The translations under genes and the position numbers were made by a program. 64,000 nucleotides of DNA from Streptomyces regalis (GTDB taxonomy: Bacteria > Actinomycetota > Actinomycetes > Streptomycetales > Streptomycetaceae). The stretch lies in the NCBI RefSeq assembly GCF_001509475.1, contig NZ_LLZG01000376.1, positions 15,693 to 79,692 of the forward strand, given 5' to 3'. Under the pieces are notes generated by a model. The model made no database searches, was not told where the DNA came from, and saw only the letters and a list, made by a program, of their open reading frames with translations. Within the stretch, counting starts at the first letter, position 1, and each line of letters begins with the position of its first letter. This document shows, piece after piece, positions 44,361-52,957 of this stretch.

Positions 44361-45320
44361 TCACACCCCAAACGCCCCCCGCAGAACACTGACCGCCTGC
44401 CCAATAGCAGCCCCCGCCGCCCGCGTCTCCCGCAGCGCGTTCAGCATCACGAAGTCGTGAATGACCCCCTGATACCGCACCGCGGTAACCGGCACGCCCG
44501 CCTCCCGCAGCTTGTTCGCATACGCCTCCCCCTCATCCCGCAGCACATCGGCCTCGGCCGTAATCACCAGCGCCGACGGCAATCCCTCAAGCTGCTCCAC
44601 ACCAGCCCGCAGCGGACTCGCAGTCACCTGCGCCCGCTCCGCCTCGTCCGTCGTGTACTGATCCCAGAACCACTGCATCGCATCCCGCCGCAGGAAGTAC
44701 CCCTCGGCGAACTGCCGGTACGACCCCGTCTCGAACGCGGCATCGGTGACCGGATAGAACAACACCTGCTGAACCAGCGGCACATCCCCCCGCTGCTTCG
44801 CCATCAGCGTCAGCGCCGCCGCCATGTTGCCGCCCACCGAGTCACCGGCCACCGCGATCCGACTCGCGTCCAGGTTGTTGCCCGCCCCCTCGCCGACGAC
44901 CCACCGCGCGACGGCGTAGTTCTGCTCGATGGCGACGGGATAGCGAGCCTCGGGCGAGAGGTCGTACTCGGGAAAGACAACCGCCGCCCCGGTACCCACC
45001 GCCAGCTCACGCACCAGACGGTCATGGGTGTGGGCGTTGCCGAAGACCCAGCCCGCCCCGTGGATGTAGATGATCACCGGCAGCACCCCGGTGGCACCCG
45101 CAGGCCGGACGATCCGCGCCCGCACCTCACCCGTGGGCCCACCGGCCACGGTGACCCACTCCTCCTCGACCTCGGGCTTCACGATGTCGCCGGACTGCAC
45201 CTCGTCGACGACCTTCCGCCCCTCCGCCGGCCCGAGGTCGAACAGATACGGCGGATTCGCGGTGGCCTCGGCGAAGGCCTGGGCGGCGGGTTCCAGGACG
45301 GGGCGGTTGGGCTCGGTCAT
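44361..45320 (-). CDS. Alpha/beta hydrolase, hormone-sensitive-lipase family
   Basis: ATG 45320 has GAGGAG upstream; 319 residues. The HSL-type oxyanion motif appears as IYIHGAGWVFG, the nucleophile elbow as AGDSVGGNMA, then the acid in ITAEADVLRDEGE and the His in GVIHDFVML. Likely a short-chain esterase. It is divergent from a MarR gene, sharing an intergenic palindrome. Confidence 0.92.
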   Translation of the reverse strand: MTEPNRPVLEPAAQAFAEATANPPYLFDLGPAEGRKVVDEVQSGDIVKPEVEEEWVTVAGGPTGEVRARIVRPAGATGVLPVIIYIHGAGWVFGNAHTHDRLVRELAVGTGAAVVFPEYDLSPEARYPVAIEQNYAVARWVVGEGAGNNLDASRIAVAGDSVGGNMAAALTLMAKQRGDVPLVQQVLFYPVTDAAFETGSYRQFAEGYFLRRDAMQWFWDQYTTDEAERAQVTASPLRAGVEQLEGLPSALVITAEADVLRDEGEAYANKLREAGVPVTAVRYQGVIHDFVMLNALRETRAAGAAIGQAVSVLRGAFGV

Positions 45321-45424
45321 GGCGATCTCCTCAGATCGGGGCGCCGCACGCCCCACACACACGGGCAGGCTCGCTCGGCTGGATTCGCCGGGTTCGGCGG
45401 CACACCACGAAAGTAGCGCCCGAT

Positions 45425-45442
45425 TAAGTAGCGCGCAACTTA
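45425..45442. promoter_or_regulatory. Palindrome in the MarR/hydrolase divergent promoter
   Basis: TAAGTAGCGCGCAACTTA is an 18-bp near-perfect palindrome (one mismatch pair) in an AT-rich divergent intergenic region, followed by TTAGTACAAGATTAATT. It is a good candidate MarR operator controlling both genes. Confidence 0.65.
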
Positions 45443-45527
45443 TTAGTACAAGATTAATTCGTTGGCGATACAATCGAGAGGACTCGAACGCTACGCTGCA
45501 CCCTCCACAACCGGCCCGGGAGCCCCG

Positions 45528-45989
45528 ATGACCAGCACCGACATAAAGGACCAGGAGCCGGAAGGCTCCCTCCTCCTGGACGACCAGCTCTGCTTCGCCC
45601 TGTACGCCGCCTCCCGCGCCGTCACCGCGCGCTACCGCCCCCTCCTCGACGAACTCGGCCTGACCTACCCGCAGTACCTGGTCATGCTCGTCCTCTGGGA
45701 ACAGGACTCGATCTCCGTACGCGACCTGGGCGCGGCCCTCCAGCTGGAGTCCAGCACCCTCTCCCCGCTGCTCAAGCGCCTCGAAGCGGGCGGCCTGCTG
45801 CGCCGCGAGCGCCGCCCCGACGACGAGCGCTCGGTCGCCATCCGCCTCACCGAGACCGGCGCCCGACTCCGCGACCGCGCGGCCACGGTCCCGCTCGCCA
45901 TCGGCGACGCCATGGGCCTGACCCCCGAACAGGACGCACTGGCCAAGCAACTGCTCCGCCTGATCACCACGAACGTCGCGGAGAACTGA
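45528..45989 (+). CDS. MarR-family regulator, OhrR-like
   Basis: ATG 45528 gives 153 residues. A winged helix (ISVRDLGAALQLESSTLSPL, RLEAGGLLRRERRPDDERSV) is preceded by the OhrR-type N-terminus QLCFALYAASRAVTARYRP with a Cys at the peroxide-sensing position and the matching Tyr residues (LGLTYPQYLVML). This indicates redox control by organic hydroperoxide. No Ohr gene is adjacent; the divergent esterase is the probable target. Confidence 0.9.
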   Translation: MTSTDIKDQEPEGSLLLDDQLCFALYAASRAVTARYRPLLDELGLTYPQYLVMLVLWEQDSISVRDLGAALQLESSTLSPLLKRLEAGGLLRRERRPDDERSVAIRLTETGARLRDRAATVPLAIGDAMGLTPEQDALAKQLLRLITTNVAEN

Positions 45990-46224
45990 GCCCCACCGAG
46001 CCGCACCCCCCAGGTCAAGCCGAGGCCATCCCCCGCCCATCCCCGCGCCATTGATCAGCAATCCCCAACGCCCCTGAGCAATACGGAAGTCAGGATTCCG
46101 AAACTCGTCTTGTTGTCACGTACTCAACAAGCGACAGTCGTCGGCGGGCCGCCGCCCCCACCGGGAACCGCACCGGTGGACCCCCACCCGCAGGCCTCTT
46201 CACCCACGCTCAGGAGGCTGTACG

Positions 46225-47562
46225 TTGCGTACGACGACCCCCAACTCCCCCACACACCGCGGCAGATGGCGCCGCCTCACCTCCACGGCCGCCACCGCGG
46301 CCGCAACCGCCGCACTCGTCCTCACCGGACTCGGAAGCGCCGGCACCGCGACCGCCGCGCCCGCCACCCCGCAGAAGACCCCCGCCACCACGAAGGTCAC
46401 CTGGACCGCCACCCCCTGCGCCACGCCCAAGCACAAGGGCGACCTGGCCTGCAACTCGGTCCGCGTGACCGGCGGCACCACCGCCTTCGAGAAGCAGCGG
46501 GCGGCCAAGGCCGGCATCACCCCCAAGGCCGGTGACGCCACCACCCCCTCCGGCTACGGCCCGTCCGACCTCCAGAACGCCTACGGCCTGACGTCCGCCG
46601 CCGCCTCCAACGGCTCCGGCGAGACCATCGCGATCGTCGACGCGTACGACGACCCGAACGCCGAGGCCGACCTCGCCAAGTACCGCTCGCACTACGGCCT
46701 CTCCGCCTGCACGACCGCCAACGGCTGCTTCAAGAAGGTCGGCCAGACCGGCTCCACCACCTCCCTCCCCTCCGCCGACAGCGGCTGGGCCCAGGAGATC
46801 TCCCTCGACGTCGACATGGCGAGCGCCACCTGCCCGAACTGCAACATCCTGCTGGTCGAGGCATCCTCCGCATCCATGGAGAACCTGGGCACGGCAGTGA
46901 ATGAGGCGGTCAAGCTGGGCGCCAAGTACGTCTCCAACAGCTACGGCGGCTCGGAGTCCTCGTCGGACGCGTCGTACGACTCCTCCTACTTCAACCACCC
47001 GGGCGTAGCCATCACCGTCAGCGCCGGCGATTCCGCCTACGGCGCCGAGTACCCGGCCGCGTCCCGCTACGTCACCGCCGTAGGCGGCACGAAGCTCTCC
47101 AGCAGTTCCTCCGCCTCCCGCGGCTGGACGGAGAGCGTATGGAAGACGAGCAGCACCGAAGGCACCGGCTCCGGCTGTTCCTCGTACGACGCGAAGCCGA
47201 GCTGGCAGACCGACAGCGGCTGCGGCAAGCGCATGATCGCGGACGTCTCGGCCGTCGCGGACCCGGCGACCGGCGTCTCGGTCTACGACTCCTACGGCGT
47301 CACGGCCGGCTGGTACACCTTCGGCGGAACGAGCGCCTCCGCACCGATCATCGCGGGCGTCTACGCCCTCGCGGGCACGCCGTCCAGCGGCTCGTACCCG
47401 GCCCAGTACCCCTACAACGCGGCCGGGTCGTCCGCCCTCAACGACGTGACCTCCGGCAACAACGGCACCTGCTCCACGTCGTACTTCTGCACCGCCGGTT
47501 CCGGCTACGACGGCCCCACCGGCTGGGGCACCCCACAGGGCCTGGCCGCCTTCACCGGCTGA
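46225..47562 (+). CDS. Secreted sedolisin/S53-like serine protease
   Basis: TTG 46225 is the start, with CAGGAGG 7 bases upstream; 445 residues. A signal peptide (about 1-45) is followed by a short propeptide and the catalytic domain: ETIAIVDAYDDPNAEADLAK, the Glu/Asp pair in WAQEISLDVD, and the nucleophile Ser in FGGTSASAP, then the C-terminal Gly-rich GYDGPTGWGTPQG typical of S53 enzymes. It cleaves extracellular protein, usually at acidic pH. It is monocistronic. Confidence 0.9.
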   Translation: MRTTTPNSPTHRGRWRRLTSTAATAAATAALVLTGLGSAGTATAAPATPQKTPATTKVTWTATPCATPKHKGDLACNSVRVTGGTTAFEKQRAAKAGITPKAGDATTPSGYGPSDLQNAYGLTSAAASNGSGETIAIVDAYDDPNAEADLAKYRSHYGLSACTTANGCFKKVGQTGSTTSLPSADSGWAQEISLDVDMASATCPNCNILLVEASSASMENLGTAVNEAVKLGAKYVSNSYGGSESSSDASYDSSYFNHPGVAITVSAGDSAYGAEYPAASRYVTAVGGTKLSSSSSASRGWTESVWKTSSTEGTGSGCSSYDAKPSWQTDSGCGKRMIADVSAVADPATGVSVYDSYGVTAGWYTFGGTSASAPIIAGVYALAGTPSSGSYPAQYPYNAAGSSALNDVTSGNNGTCSTSYFCTAGSGYDGPTGWGTPQGLAAFTG

Positions 47563-47651
47563 CCCTCCGTCACCGCCCCTGACCACAACGGGCCACGGCA
47601 CCCAGCCGCGGCCCGTTCGCACTTTCGTCCCGATCGCTTGGTGGACCTGGA

Positions 47652-48527
47652 CTACTCGTCCGCGAAGATCTCCTCGGCGGACGGTGCGGTGACGGCTCGG
47701 TCGAACCATCGGCCCAGGGTATCGAGATCATCGCAGGACGTGATGCGCTCGCGGTCGGCGTCCGAGACGTCGATGCCACGGCGGTCCAGAAGCCGCAGGA
47801 TGTCCTCGGCACGGCCCTGGGCACGGCCTTCATCCCGGATTTCTTCGGAGAGCCAGGACTTGTAGAAGGAGAGGTCCACAGCCACCAGGTTCCTCCAGAT
47901 TTCTGCGGCCCGGCGGTTGCCGCCGATGCCTTGTGCGGTGAATTCGATGATGGGGTCGACGACGGCTTCGGGCACGCCCCGCAGAGCGGCGGACAGTGCC
48001 TTCAGTATCCCATCGACGGCCGGATCCTTCGCGTGGGTGATGGCGGACAGCGTGGTCAGCGCCAGGTCGGAGCGGGCCTCGTCCGGATCGGTGATCACGG
48101 GCATGTTGTGCGGGCCCGCCACGAGCGGACGGAGGGTGAGCGGGGGCCACTGAGCGGGCCCGATGGGCACGGTTCGGGCAGCCCACTCGGCCGTGGCCCG
48201 GTCCTGGCAGATGACCAGCAGCAGAGGCGGGATCTTGTACTTGGTGTACAGGTAGCTGAGGTAGTAGGCCCAGCTTGCCGGCTTGTCCGGGTCTTTCGCT
48301 CCCTGGGACTCGACGAGGAGCAGGAGCGGGTCCTCGCCGTCGCAGTCGAAACGCAGCAGCGTGTCGACTCGGCGTTCGACCGGCCGGACCTCGGTGAGGT
48401 CGGTCGGCAGGACCGTGACCGAGGTGGGTAAGGCGAAGCTGAGACCAAGGGCCCGGGAGACGCCGGTGAACAGTCCCGGGTACTCCTGGAAGATGCGGTG
48501 CATCGCCTCGTGGGGTGAGTTGACCAT
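47652..48527 (-). CDS. Rpn/PD-(D/E)XK-like putative nuclease with TTA codon
   Basis: ATG 48527 gives 291 residues. The N-terminal domain has RRVDTLLRFD and LLLLVESQGAKD followed by ASWAYYLSYLYTKY, the spacing of Asp and Glu-x-Gln seen in Rpn/transposase-derived PD-(D/E)XK nucleases. The C-terminal half ends in a helical SEEIRDEGRAQGRAEDILRL tail common to this family. A TTA codon (plus-strand 48429-48431) occurs in FALPTS. Streptomyces carry several copies near WhiJ-type clusters. Confidence 0.75.
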   Translation of the reverse strand: MVNSPHEAMHRIFQEYPGLFTGVSRALGLSFALPTSVTVLPTDLTEVRPVERRVDTLLRFDCDGEDPLLLLVESQGAKDPDKPASWAYYLSYLYTKYKIPPLLLVICQDRATAEWAARTVPIGPAQWPPLTLRPLVAGPHNMPVITDPDEARSDLALTTLSAITHAKDPAVDGILKALSAALRGVPEAVVDPIIEFTAQGIGGNRRAAEIWRNLVAVDLSFYKSWLSEEIRDEGRAQGRAEDILRLLDRRGIDVSDADRERITSCDDLDTLGRWFDRAVTAPSAEEIFADE

Positions 48528-48651
48528 GCGGTTCCTTGCACTGGGGAGATCAGTCGGAAGATGTGACGATGAGAGGGCCCGGCAGTTACGGCAGCGGCCG
48601 GATCCGGGCACGTGAGGCTCCGCACATCTCACTCGGGGGCACACCGCCGCG

Positions 48652-48855
48652 CTACCGGCACTCGGCCCACAGCAGCTTCCCGCCCTTCGAGGCACCCGGG
48701 CCCCGGAGCACAGAGACGCCGTAATCGTCCGCACAGGCCCGCACGAGGTGCAGGCCGCGCCCGGTTTCGGCGTCATGCGGCGGTACGGCGACGAGGGCAG
48801 CGTCGGCCCCGTCGCACCCGAACCCGGGAGGGATCCATGGGTCCGCGTCCCATAT
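48652..48855 (-). pseudogene. C-terminal remnant of an anti-sigma-like HATPase
   Basis: The frame starts abruptly at WDADPWIPPGFG and continues through AETGRGLHLVRACADDYGVS to ASKGGKLLWAECR and a TAG stop. The first two thirds of the gene, including its N box, are missing. The break coincides, within 2 bases, with the start of the divergent WhiJ-like remnant, so both lost their 5' halves in one deletion. Compare the longer copy at 39613-40057. Confidence 0.85.
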
Positions 48856-48856
48856 C

Positions 48857-49165
48857 GGCGGCCCAACGGTCGCGCGGGCGCAGCTGCAGCACCTGCTGAG
48901 CATGAGCGAGCGGGACCACATCACCATCAAGGTGCTCCCGTTCGCCGCAGGAGGCTTCCCCGGCTCAGGGCAGTCGATCTTCTACTCCACCGGCCCAGTG
49001 CCTCAGCTCGACACCGTCCACCTCGACCAGTCCCACGGTCCCGCCTTCCTCGACGCCGAGGCCCAACTCGCCAAGTACCGCGTACTTCTCGACCGCATGG
49101 AAGCAAAAGCCCTCCCACCCGAGAAGTCACGAGACCTCATCCGGTCCATCGTCCAGGACCTGTGA
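48857..49165 (+). pseudogene. C-terminal remnant of a WhiJ-like DUF5753 regulator
   Basis: The readable part begins with GGPTVARAQLQHLLSMSERD and runs through FPGSGQSIFYSTG and LDAEAQLAKYRVLL to the stop. It aligns position by position with the last 103 residues of the gene at 40243-41091. No HTH domain remains; an internal ATG at 48902 could start an 87-residue peptide, but there is no ribosome binding site there. Downstream DUF397 genes are intact. Confidence 0.85.
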
Positions 49166-49176
49166 AGGGAATCGAG

Positions 49177-49362
49177 ATGCACGAGCGCACCTGGCAGAAG
49201 TCGTCGTTCTGCGGCGAGGGCGATTCCTGCGTCCACGTCGCCACTGCCACCGAAACGATCCATCTCGCCGAAAGCAGCGACCCCACCGGCGCGATACTCA
49301 CGGCCACCCCGGCCGCCTTCGAAGCACTCCTCAGCACCCTCAAGAAGGAAACCCGTGCCTGA
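49177..49362 (+). CDS. DUF397 (BldB-like) small protein, second cluster
   Basis: ATG 49177 with GAAGGGA upstream; 61 residues. Closely related to the gene at 41104-41286 (TWQKSSFCGEGDSCVHVA, IHLAESSDP). Since the partner regulator upstream is truncated and the divergent promoter is deleted, this gene may be orphaned or unexpressed. Confidence 0.85.
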   Translation: MHERTWQKSSFCGEGDSCVHVATATETIHLAESSDPTGAILTATPAAFEALLSTLKKETRA

Positions 49363-49594
49363 CCTCCCCCCGAACCTCACCTGGGAACGAGCCGTCCCAC
49401 CCGACGCCACCGGCCCTGGCCCCTGGATCGAGATCGCCTTCGGCGAGGGCGACGACGGCGACGCGCCCGTGTACATCCGCGAGACCAGCGACCCCGACAA
49501 CGTGGTCACCACCAACCGCCGCAAGTGGGACGCCTTTGTCCTCGGCGTACAGGCAGGCGAGTTCGACCACTTCGTGGAGGGCATGGACCACTGA
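49355..49594 (+). CDS. DUF397-like acidic protein, second cluster (79 aa)
   Basis: It overlaps the preceding gene by 8 bases, as in the first cluster, and starts at GTG. The sequence is nearly the same as the gene at 41279-41506 but has four extra C-terminal residues (GMDH). Confidence 0.82.
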   Translation: MPDLPPNLTWERAVPPDATGPGPWIEIAFGEGDDGDAPVYIRETSDPDNVVTTNRRKWDAFVLGVQAGEFDHFVEGMDH

Positions 49595-49654
49595 AATCTC
49601 CCCAACCCGGTTCACTCTCCGCAGGAGATTGAACCGCCCGCCCTTCGCGGTGAG

Positions 49655-50485
49655 TCACGGAACCTCGACCCCGCCCACCCGCTTCACCACGTCGTCCACC
49701 AAGGCCTCGTCGCACAGGGCCACCGACCAGTTGGAGCCGGCAACCAGGCCCTTGGGAGTCCGACTATCGGTGATCTTCGACCAGAGCCCCTCATCGCGCG
49801 ACCGCGCATCGTCGTAGATAGCGAGGTCGGCGCAGTGCTCTTGGCGCTGCTGTCCTCCCCTGCCCGTGGTGCAGTTCAGAAACTGCCAGCTCAGTGCCGG
49901 GTCGTTGTCGTCATCGTCCCGGTCCGCGCATCCCACGGCCGCGTCCACCTTGTCAGCCAACGCGTCGAGGTTCTTGTAGGCGGGTTTGTCCGGGATCTCG
50001 GGAAGCTGGTCCTTGTACGGAGGCTGGTCGGGAGAACTGGTCTCGCCAAGGGGCTTGAGGACGACGGCGTGCAGGGCCTTGGCCACACGGGGGGCGAAGT
50101 CGGGGTCCATGACGCGGATGTACCAGTTGCCGGCGGCTACCAGGGTGTGTTGGTAAGGCGGATTGCGGCGCAAGGCGAGGGCGGTACCCATGTTGCTGGG
50201 GGTGTCCAGATGGAGTTCGAGTTCGACAGGCTCTCCTGCCCCCACCCGAGCACCGCATCTTGACGCCTGCCCATCGGGCCCCCTCCCCAGAACGGTGCAC
50301 TTGATTCCCGCCTCTTCCAGGGCGAAGACCAGGTCGTCGGTTCGCTCGTACGCAGGCTTCTTCGGAACACTGGCCGGGATCGGTTTGCGTGGTGCATCGC
50401 CTGTCCTCTCGTCCGAGTCAGTGCAGCCGGCCAGGAGGACAGCGCAAAGACATATCAGGGCGACAGGTCGCGTTGTGCGCTTCAA
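49655..50485 (-). CDS. Lipoprotein in a WXG100-type operon
   Basis: TTG 50485 is preferred: a GGAG site lies 7 bases upstream, and translation then begins with a lipoprotein signal (KRTTRPVALICLCAVLLAGC). The 276-residue product has two similar halves, each with an ...W(Y/S)... strand and conserved Cys. It lies 4 bases after the stop of the WXG100-like gene, so it is co-translated. I do not know the family; a surface partner or immunity-like lipoprotein is possible but unproved. Confidence 0.7.
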   Translation of the reverse strand: MKRTTRPVALICLCAVLLAGCTDSDERTGDAPRKPIPASVPKKPAYERTDDLVFALEEAGIKCTVLGRGPDGQASRCGARVGAGEPVELELHLDTPSNMGTALALRRNPPYQHTLVAAGNWYIRVMDPDFAPRVAKALHAVVLKPLGETSSPDQPPYKDQLPEIPDKPAYKNLDALADKVDAAVGCADRDDDDNDPALSWQFLNCTTGRGGQQRQEHCADLAIYDDARSRDEGLWSKITDSRTPKGLVAGSNWSVALCDEALVDDVVKRVGGVEVP

Positions 50486-50489
50486 CTGA

Positions 50490-51833
50490 CTACTCCTTGG
50501 GCGGAGTCGGCGGCGGATTGGGGCTCGGTGACGGTGTGCCGGGTTCCGGCCGGCCCGTACCGGTGCCTCCGCCTGAGCCGTCCGTATCGTAGATCGGGTC
50601 AAGACCCACGTGGTGCCCCGCTGGGGTCTGGCTCTCGATCTGATCGATGGCCCGGGCGCGTTCCGTGTCGCTCAGCGCGTCCCACGCCAGTGCGTCGTCG
50701 ATGTGCGGTTCGATACGGTCCCAGTTCTCGCCCCGGGTCTTGATGTCGCCGCCACGGTGCGCGGAGTCGTCCCCGTAGGTCTCGTTCTTCTCCCGTACGT
50801 CCTGTGTGTCGGCCGCGTACAGCGTGAACAACTGCTTGTCCGTGCCGGCTCCGTACTCGTCCTTGTCGCGTAGACCCTTGACGTGAAACGCGCTCAAGCG
50901 GATGGCTTCGTTCGGGTTCTGCTCGATGTACTTCGTGAGCTGGCTGTCACTCAGCTCAGAGACAAATCCACCGTCGGCCGTCCTGAACGACATGTTGTTA
51001 GATCTAAGGGTCTCCCGCACCGTCTCCAGCTTCATATGCGTGATCCCCAGCGACTTGTCCGGCTTCAGCGTCTCCCTGAGCGACCAGTCGAAGAATCCCC
51101 CGAACCACGGCAATGGGCCCTCCAGATCCCGGTCGTGGTTCTGCCACCACTGCTGTTCCTGCCACAGGATGGCGAGCAGTAGCTTCTTGCTCATACCCGT
51201 CTCCGCCGACGCCCGGTCCACCGCGTCGAGCTGGGTGCGCGAGACGTTGATGTGGTGCACCCCGTCGAGGTACTGCAGACGCAGCGCGATGGCCAGCGGG
51301 CTGTTCTCGTCGAGGGCCTGCGACACCAGCTTGGGGTCCTCGATCTCGATCAGGGCTCGAATGGTGCGCAGTTCCGTCGCGGCCTCGGCGTCTGCCTCTT
51401 CGGCTTTGCGGAGGGCGTCGCCGATCACGTCCGCCGCGTGCTGCAGTGAGCCGCCCTCACTCTCGTCACGGCCTTCCTTCCAGGTGGCCCGGCCGCTCGG
51501 GTCGATCTGGATGCCGTACCGGTTGGCGTAGTCGAGCGCACTCTCCAGGTCCCGCTTGGCGCCCTCGATCACATCGGCGAGGGTGTCGTACGTCCGCATC
51601 AGGCCCTTGAGTGCCGTCGCGGCTGCCTCGAAGTCCTCGGCGTGCTTGACGAAACGTCTGCGTGCGGCTTCTCCGCTGTCGCTGACCCAGCACTTCTGCA
51701 GGGTCGAGGCGACCTCATCACGTGCGTACGAGGCCATGTCCTGGCACTCCTTCGACGACCGGAGCGCGTCATCGGCAGCGTCCCGCCACTGCTGGGGGCG
51801 GGCGGCCTCGAGCTCATCGACCGTGATGGCCAT
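50490..51833 (-). CDS. WXG100-like protein with possible lysozyme/transglycosylase-like domain
   Basis: The 447-residue product starts with a helical hairpin domain of the WXG100/ESX type (about residues 1-100; the Trp appears in KCWVSDSGEAARRRF). A helical linker follows, then a domain with VDRASAETGMSKKLLLAILWQEQQWW and LGITHMKLETVRETL. The latter two segments resemble the Glu-bearing helix and GITQ-type motif of SLT lysozyme-like enzymes. The C-terminus is a Pro/Gly-rich tail. It overlaps the upstream small gene (TGATG). Likely secreted by an ESX/type VII route; the enzyme call is tentative. Confidence 0.65.
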   Translation of the reverse strand: MAITVDELEAARPQQWRDAADDALRSSKECQDMASYARDEVASTLQKCWVSDSGEAARRRFVKHAEDFEAAATALKGLMRTYDTLADVIEGAKRDLESALDYANRYGIQIDPSGRATWKEGRDESEGGSLQHAADVIGDALRKAEEADAEAATELRTIRALIEIEDPKLVSQALDENSPLAIALRLQYLDGVHHINVSRTQLDAVDRASAETGMSKKLLLAILWQEQQWWQNHDRDLEGPLPWFGGFFDWSLRETLKPDKSLGITHMKLETVRETLRSNNMSFRTADGGFVSELSDSQLTKYIEQNPNEAIRLSAFHVKGLRDKDEYGAGTDKQLFTLYAADTQDVREKNETYGDDSAHRGGDIKTRGENWDRIEPHIDDALAWDALSDTERARAIDQIESQTPAGHHVGLDPIYDTDGSGGGTGTGRPEPGTPSPSPNPPPTPPKE

Positions 51834-52138
51834 CAGGCGCCACCCTCCATCCGGCTGGCAGCCTTGCGCATCTCGTCGGCGATGGAGTGGTCCGTACTGA
51901 TCTCGCGGTCCATGGCCTTGTTCAGTCCCTCGGCCGCGTCCTCGACGAGATCTCCGAGTTCACGCAGGCGCATCTGCCACGCGCGTACACAGTCGTCGCT
52001 GGCTGGTCCCGACTGCCACCCGCTGTGCGCCTTGCCGACGGCGGCCGCGTCGGTCAGCTCCCGTTTGGCGCGGCCCGAGCTGTTGGCTTTGCGTATGTCC
52101 TCGGACTTGCGCCGTATCGGGCCGTCTTCGAGAAGCAT
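51833..52138 (-). CDS. Small WXG100-like helical protein (101 aa)
   Basis: ATG 52138. The protein is helical and about 100 residues, with GWQSGPASDDCVRAWQMRL containing the central Trp and acidic/helical flanks typical of WXG100-superfamily partners. It is the first gene of a three-gene operon with the larger WXG100-like protein, suggesting an export heterodimer. Confidence 0.7.
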   Translation of the reverse strand: MLLEDGPIRRKSEDIRKANSSGRAKRELTDAAAVGKAHSGWQSGPASDDCVRAWQMRLRELGDLVEDAAEGLNKAMDREISTDHSIADEMRKAASRMEGGA

Positions 52139-52544
52139 TTTTCCCCCTGCCCTGGAATCCGAATCGATGCGAATGGATGCTGCATGTATTGATCACGAGC
52201 AGTCTACGAACGCCCTTCCCACTCGGGGCAGTTCGCCGGGAGGACGACTCAAAGGTTCCGGAAAGCCTACGGATGAACGCGCGAACGATACGGCGGCCAA
52301 CGCCACTCCCGCGCGGCCCAGCAGAATCTGGGCGGCCTGGACCGTCAGGTCTCCCGCCTCGGCTTGCGCCGCGATCAGTCCGAAGGCCCTGCCGTGTGCC
52401 TGCGTCGTCCACCGTGGCCAAAGCGGCAGCCTCGTTCTGATGTTGCGTCACACCACCAGAGGGGAGGGGACAGGACGAGGATCCTGGCCGTCCCGAAGGC
52501 GTCGATCCCGTCCTGGTGCCGCTCGTCGCGGCGGTCGGGCGGAC
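52139..52544. other. 406-base gap between WXG100 operon and toxin gene
   Basis: No intact gene. Minus-strand fragments such as LIAAQAEAGDLTVQAAQILL look protein-like but are split among frames, suggesting a decayed helical gene. The segment contains the divergent promoters of the WXG100 operon and of the toxin. Confidence 0.4.
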
Positions 52545-52934
52545 GTGAAGGGGGACGAGGGAAAGAACGGCTCTCATACCATTGATCGTCACGTCGACCA
52601 GACAATCGCCGGTATGAGGAGACGTCTTCGGGAGAATCCGAACATGGATGAGGTCTCACGCTTCGTTGATGAAAGCGCAGCACAACGCTTCACGGACGGG
52701 ACGCTTATTCAACCACGGAATCAGCAGAGGATCTCTGACTGGATATCCAGGGGTCCAAGGGGAAAATTGGAACTGGAGAATGAGTTCCATGAACCTACGG
52801 GACTACATCTGACGCGCCACAACTTCACACATGGAGAACCGACCACCTGGGTCAACAATGTACGGGTCATTCTTAAAGCCGATCCGTCAGCTCCGTCCGG
52901 GTACCGAGTCCTTACCGCATACCCAGTGCCCTGA
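52545..52934 (+). CDS. RNase A-like toxin domain (CdiA-CT type), orphan module
   Basis: Starting at GTG 52545 (ATG 52614 is an alternative), the 129-residue product is an RNase A-like C-terminal toxin domain: GSHTIDRHVDQTIAGMRRRL, SRFVDESAAQRFTDGTLI, RISDWISRG, THLTRHNF-type GLHLTRHNFTHG and the final VRVILKADPSAPSGYRVLTA then YPVP. Such domains normally form the C-terminus of polymorphic toxins and cleave tRNA. Here no carrier domain is attached, so it is an orphan cassette. It is immediately followed by its immunity gene. Codon use is visibly AT-richer than the neighbourhood. Confidence 0.85.
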   Translation: MKGDEGKNGSHTIDRHVDQTIAGMRRRLRENPNMDEVSRFVDESAAQRFTDGTLIQPRNQQRISDWISRGPRGKLELENEFHEPTGLHLTRHNFTHGEPTTWVNNVRVILKADPSAPSGYRVLTAYPVP

Positions 52935-52957
52935 TTTTTCGCTTCAAGGAGTCCCAC

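Noticed and set aside
48902..49165. Short functional protein of 87 residues starting inside the WhiJ-like remnant
   Set aside because: No ribosome binding site, and the sequence is the tail of a DUF5753 domain.
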